NCBI GenBank assembly: GCA_003696155.1
Contig: RFFP01000017.1
Coordinates: 104,202-168,201 of the forward strand
Length of the DNA: 64,000 nt
Origin: Acidobacteriota bacterium
GTDB lineage: Bacteria > Aquificota > Aquificia > Aquificales > Aquificaceae
Direction of reading: 5' to 3'
The notes beneath the pieces were generated by a model. The model worked only from the letters and a program-made list of their open reading frames with translations, searched no databases and was not told the origin of the DNA. How positions within the stretch are numbered: position 1 is the first letter of the stretch; each line of letters opens with the position of its first letter. The position numbers and the translations under genes are program-made. Positions 63,299 to 64,000 of the stretch are shown here, piece after piece.

Positions 63299-64000
63299 AG
63301 ACAGGCTTTATAGAAAAATTGAAGAGCTTGTGCAAAACTTCTCCGAAGAGACCTTAAGAGATGTTTTTGAGAGAAAGTTTAAACAAGTAGAGCGAACAGA
63401 AAAAAGGCTTTATGAATACGAAAACCAACAATTTAAAGAGGTTAAAGAACTACTTAAGGTAGAGCTTGGGAGTCATCTTCATCTTCTTAAAGTATATGCC
63501 ATAAAAACAAACGGAGAGCTTTCTGAAAGGTCAAGCAAAAGAAAACAGTTTGACCTTGCTAAAAATGTCTTAAGGAGTGAGACAGGGCTTGATGTAGGGC
63601 TTTTTGCTTTTTACGATGATAATGGAAACTTCAGACTCTCCCTGGTGTATAAGGTTTACAAAGAAAGAAAAACAGGATTTAGCCATTACAAAAGGCACAC
63701 TTACTTTGTTAAAAAGGGGAAGCCTTACAGGACTTTTCTTAAGGCAATTTATGAAGGGGACTTTTCAAGCCTTGAAGGTATTATATCTGCTTTTTCAACA
63801 CAGCCTTTAACAAAGGAGTTTTACACAGAAATTCAAAACTGGTATGCGTGGGCGTTAAAGCATGTTTGGTTCCCTGGAGGTATTCCTGAAGAAAATCTTA
63901 TAAGGCTTCTTACAAGGCTTATATTTGTTTGGTTTTTGAAAGAAAAAGGTCTAATCCCAGAGAAGATTTTTGATGAAGAGTTTTTAAAAGGTGTGGTAAA
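63291..64000 (+). CDS. N-terminus of Eco57I-type DNA methyltransferase / restriction-modification enzyme, runs off window
   Basis: ATG at 63291 overlaps the helicase stop by 8 nt and the frame stays open to 64000. MVKDRLYRKIEELVQNFSEETLRDVFERKF...FSTQPLTKEFYTEIQNWYAWALKHVW...RLIFVWFLKEKGLIPEKIFDEEFL resembles the region upstream of the Eco57I methylase domain. Confidence 0.65.
   Translation, partial: MVKDRLYRKIEELVQNFSEETLRDVFERKFKQVERTEKRLYEYENQQFKEVKELLKVELGSHLHLLKVYAIKTNGELSERSSKRKQFDLAKNVLRSETGLDVGLFAFYDDNGNFRLSLVYKVYKERKTGFSHYKRHTYFVKKGKPYRTFLKAIYEGDFSSLEGIISAFSTQPLTKEFYTEIQNWYAWALKHVWFPGGIPEENLIRLLTRLIFVWFLKEKGLIPEKIFDEEFLKGVV

Overview
The window reads as a compact thermophile chromosome, most likely Aquificota. 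This is inferred from gene content and protein style; I ran no database search. Most of it is tightly packed core genes: aroE, NifU/IscU/TusA sulfur genes, murB-ddl-ftsQ-ftsA-ftsZ, tatA-tatC, pyrD, bioW, glycosyltransferases, infB, queE, amidase, hemC, aspS, gatA, dnaJ-hspR, prmA, alaS, rpmE, prfA, truB, a sigma-70 factor, htrA, bioC/bioH-like genes, two tRNAs and gap. Four stretches look accessory. (1) 9.1-16.2 kb is a copper-type HME-RND operon with DUF411, NosL-like and a 43-aa Met/Trp-rich membrane peptide that the ORF track missed. (2) 38.3-49.3 kb is a metal-efflux island with a Lys/Glu-rich secreted peptide, a frameshifted NtrC-type regulator, an intact two-component system, a second HME-RND pump and a truncated SulP gene; mobile-element debris lies at both edges. 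(3) 58.8-59.0 kb carries a 103-bp inverted copy of sequence found at 38.5 kb. (4) 59.0 kb to the window end is a visibly AT-richer operon: an unknown 295-aa protein, a 1120-aa PLD/SNF2 helicase, and the N-terminus of an apparent Eco57I-type methylase. This is the best candidate for an under-described defence system. No CRISPR array or rRNA was seen.
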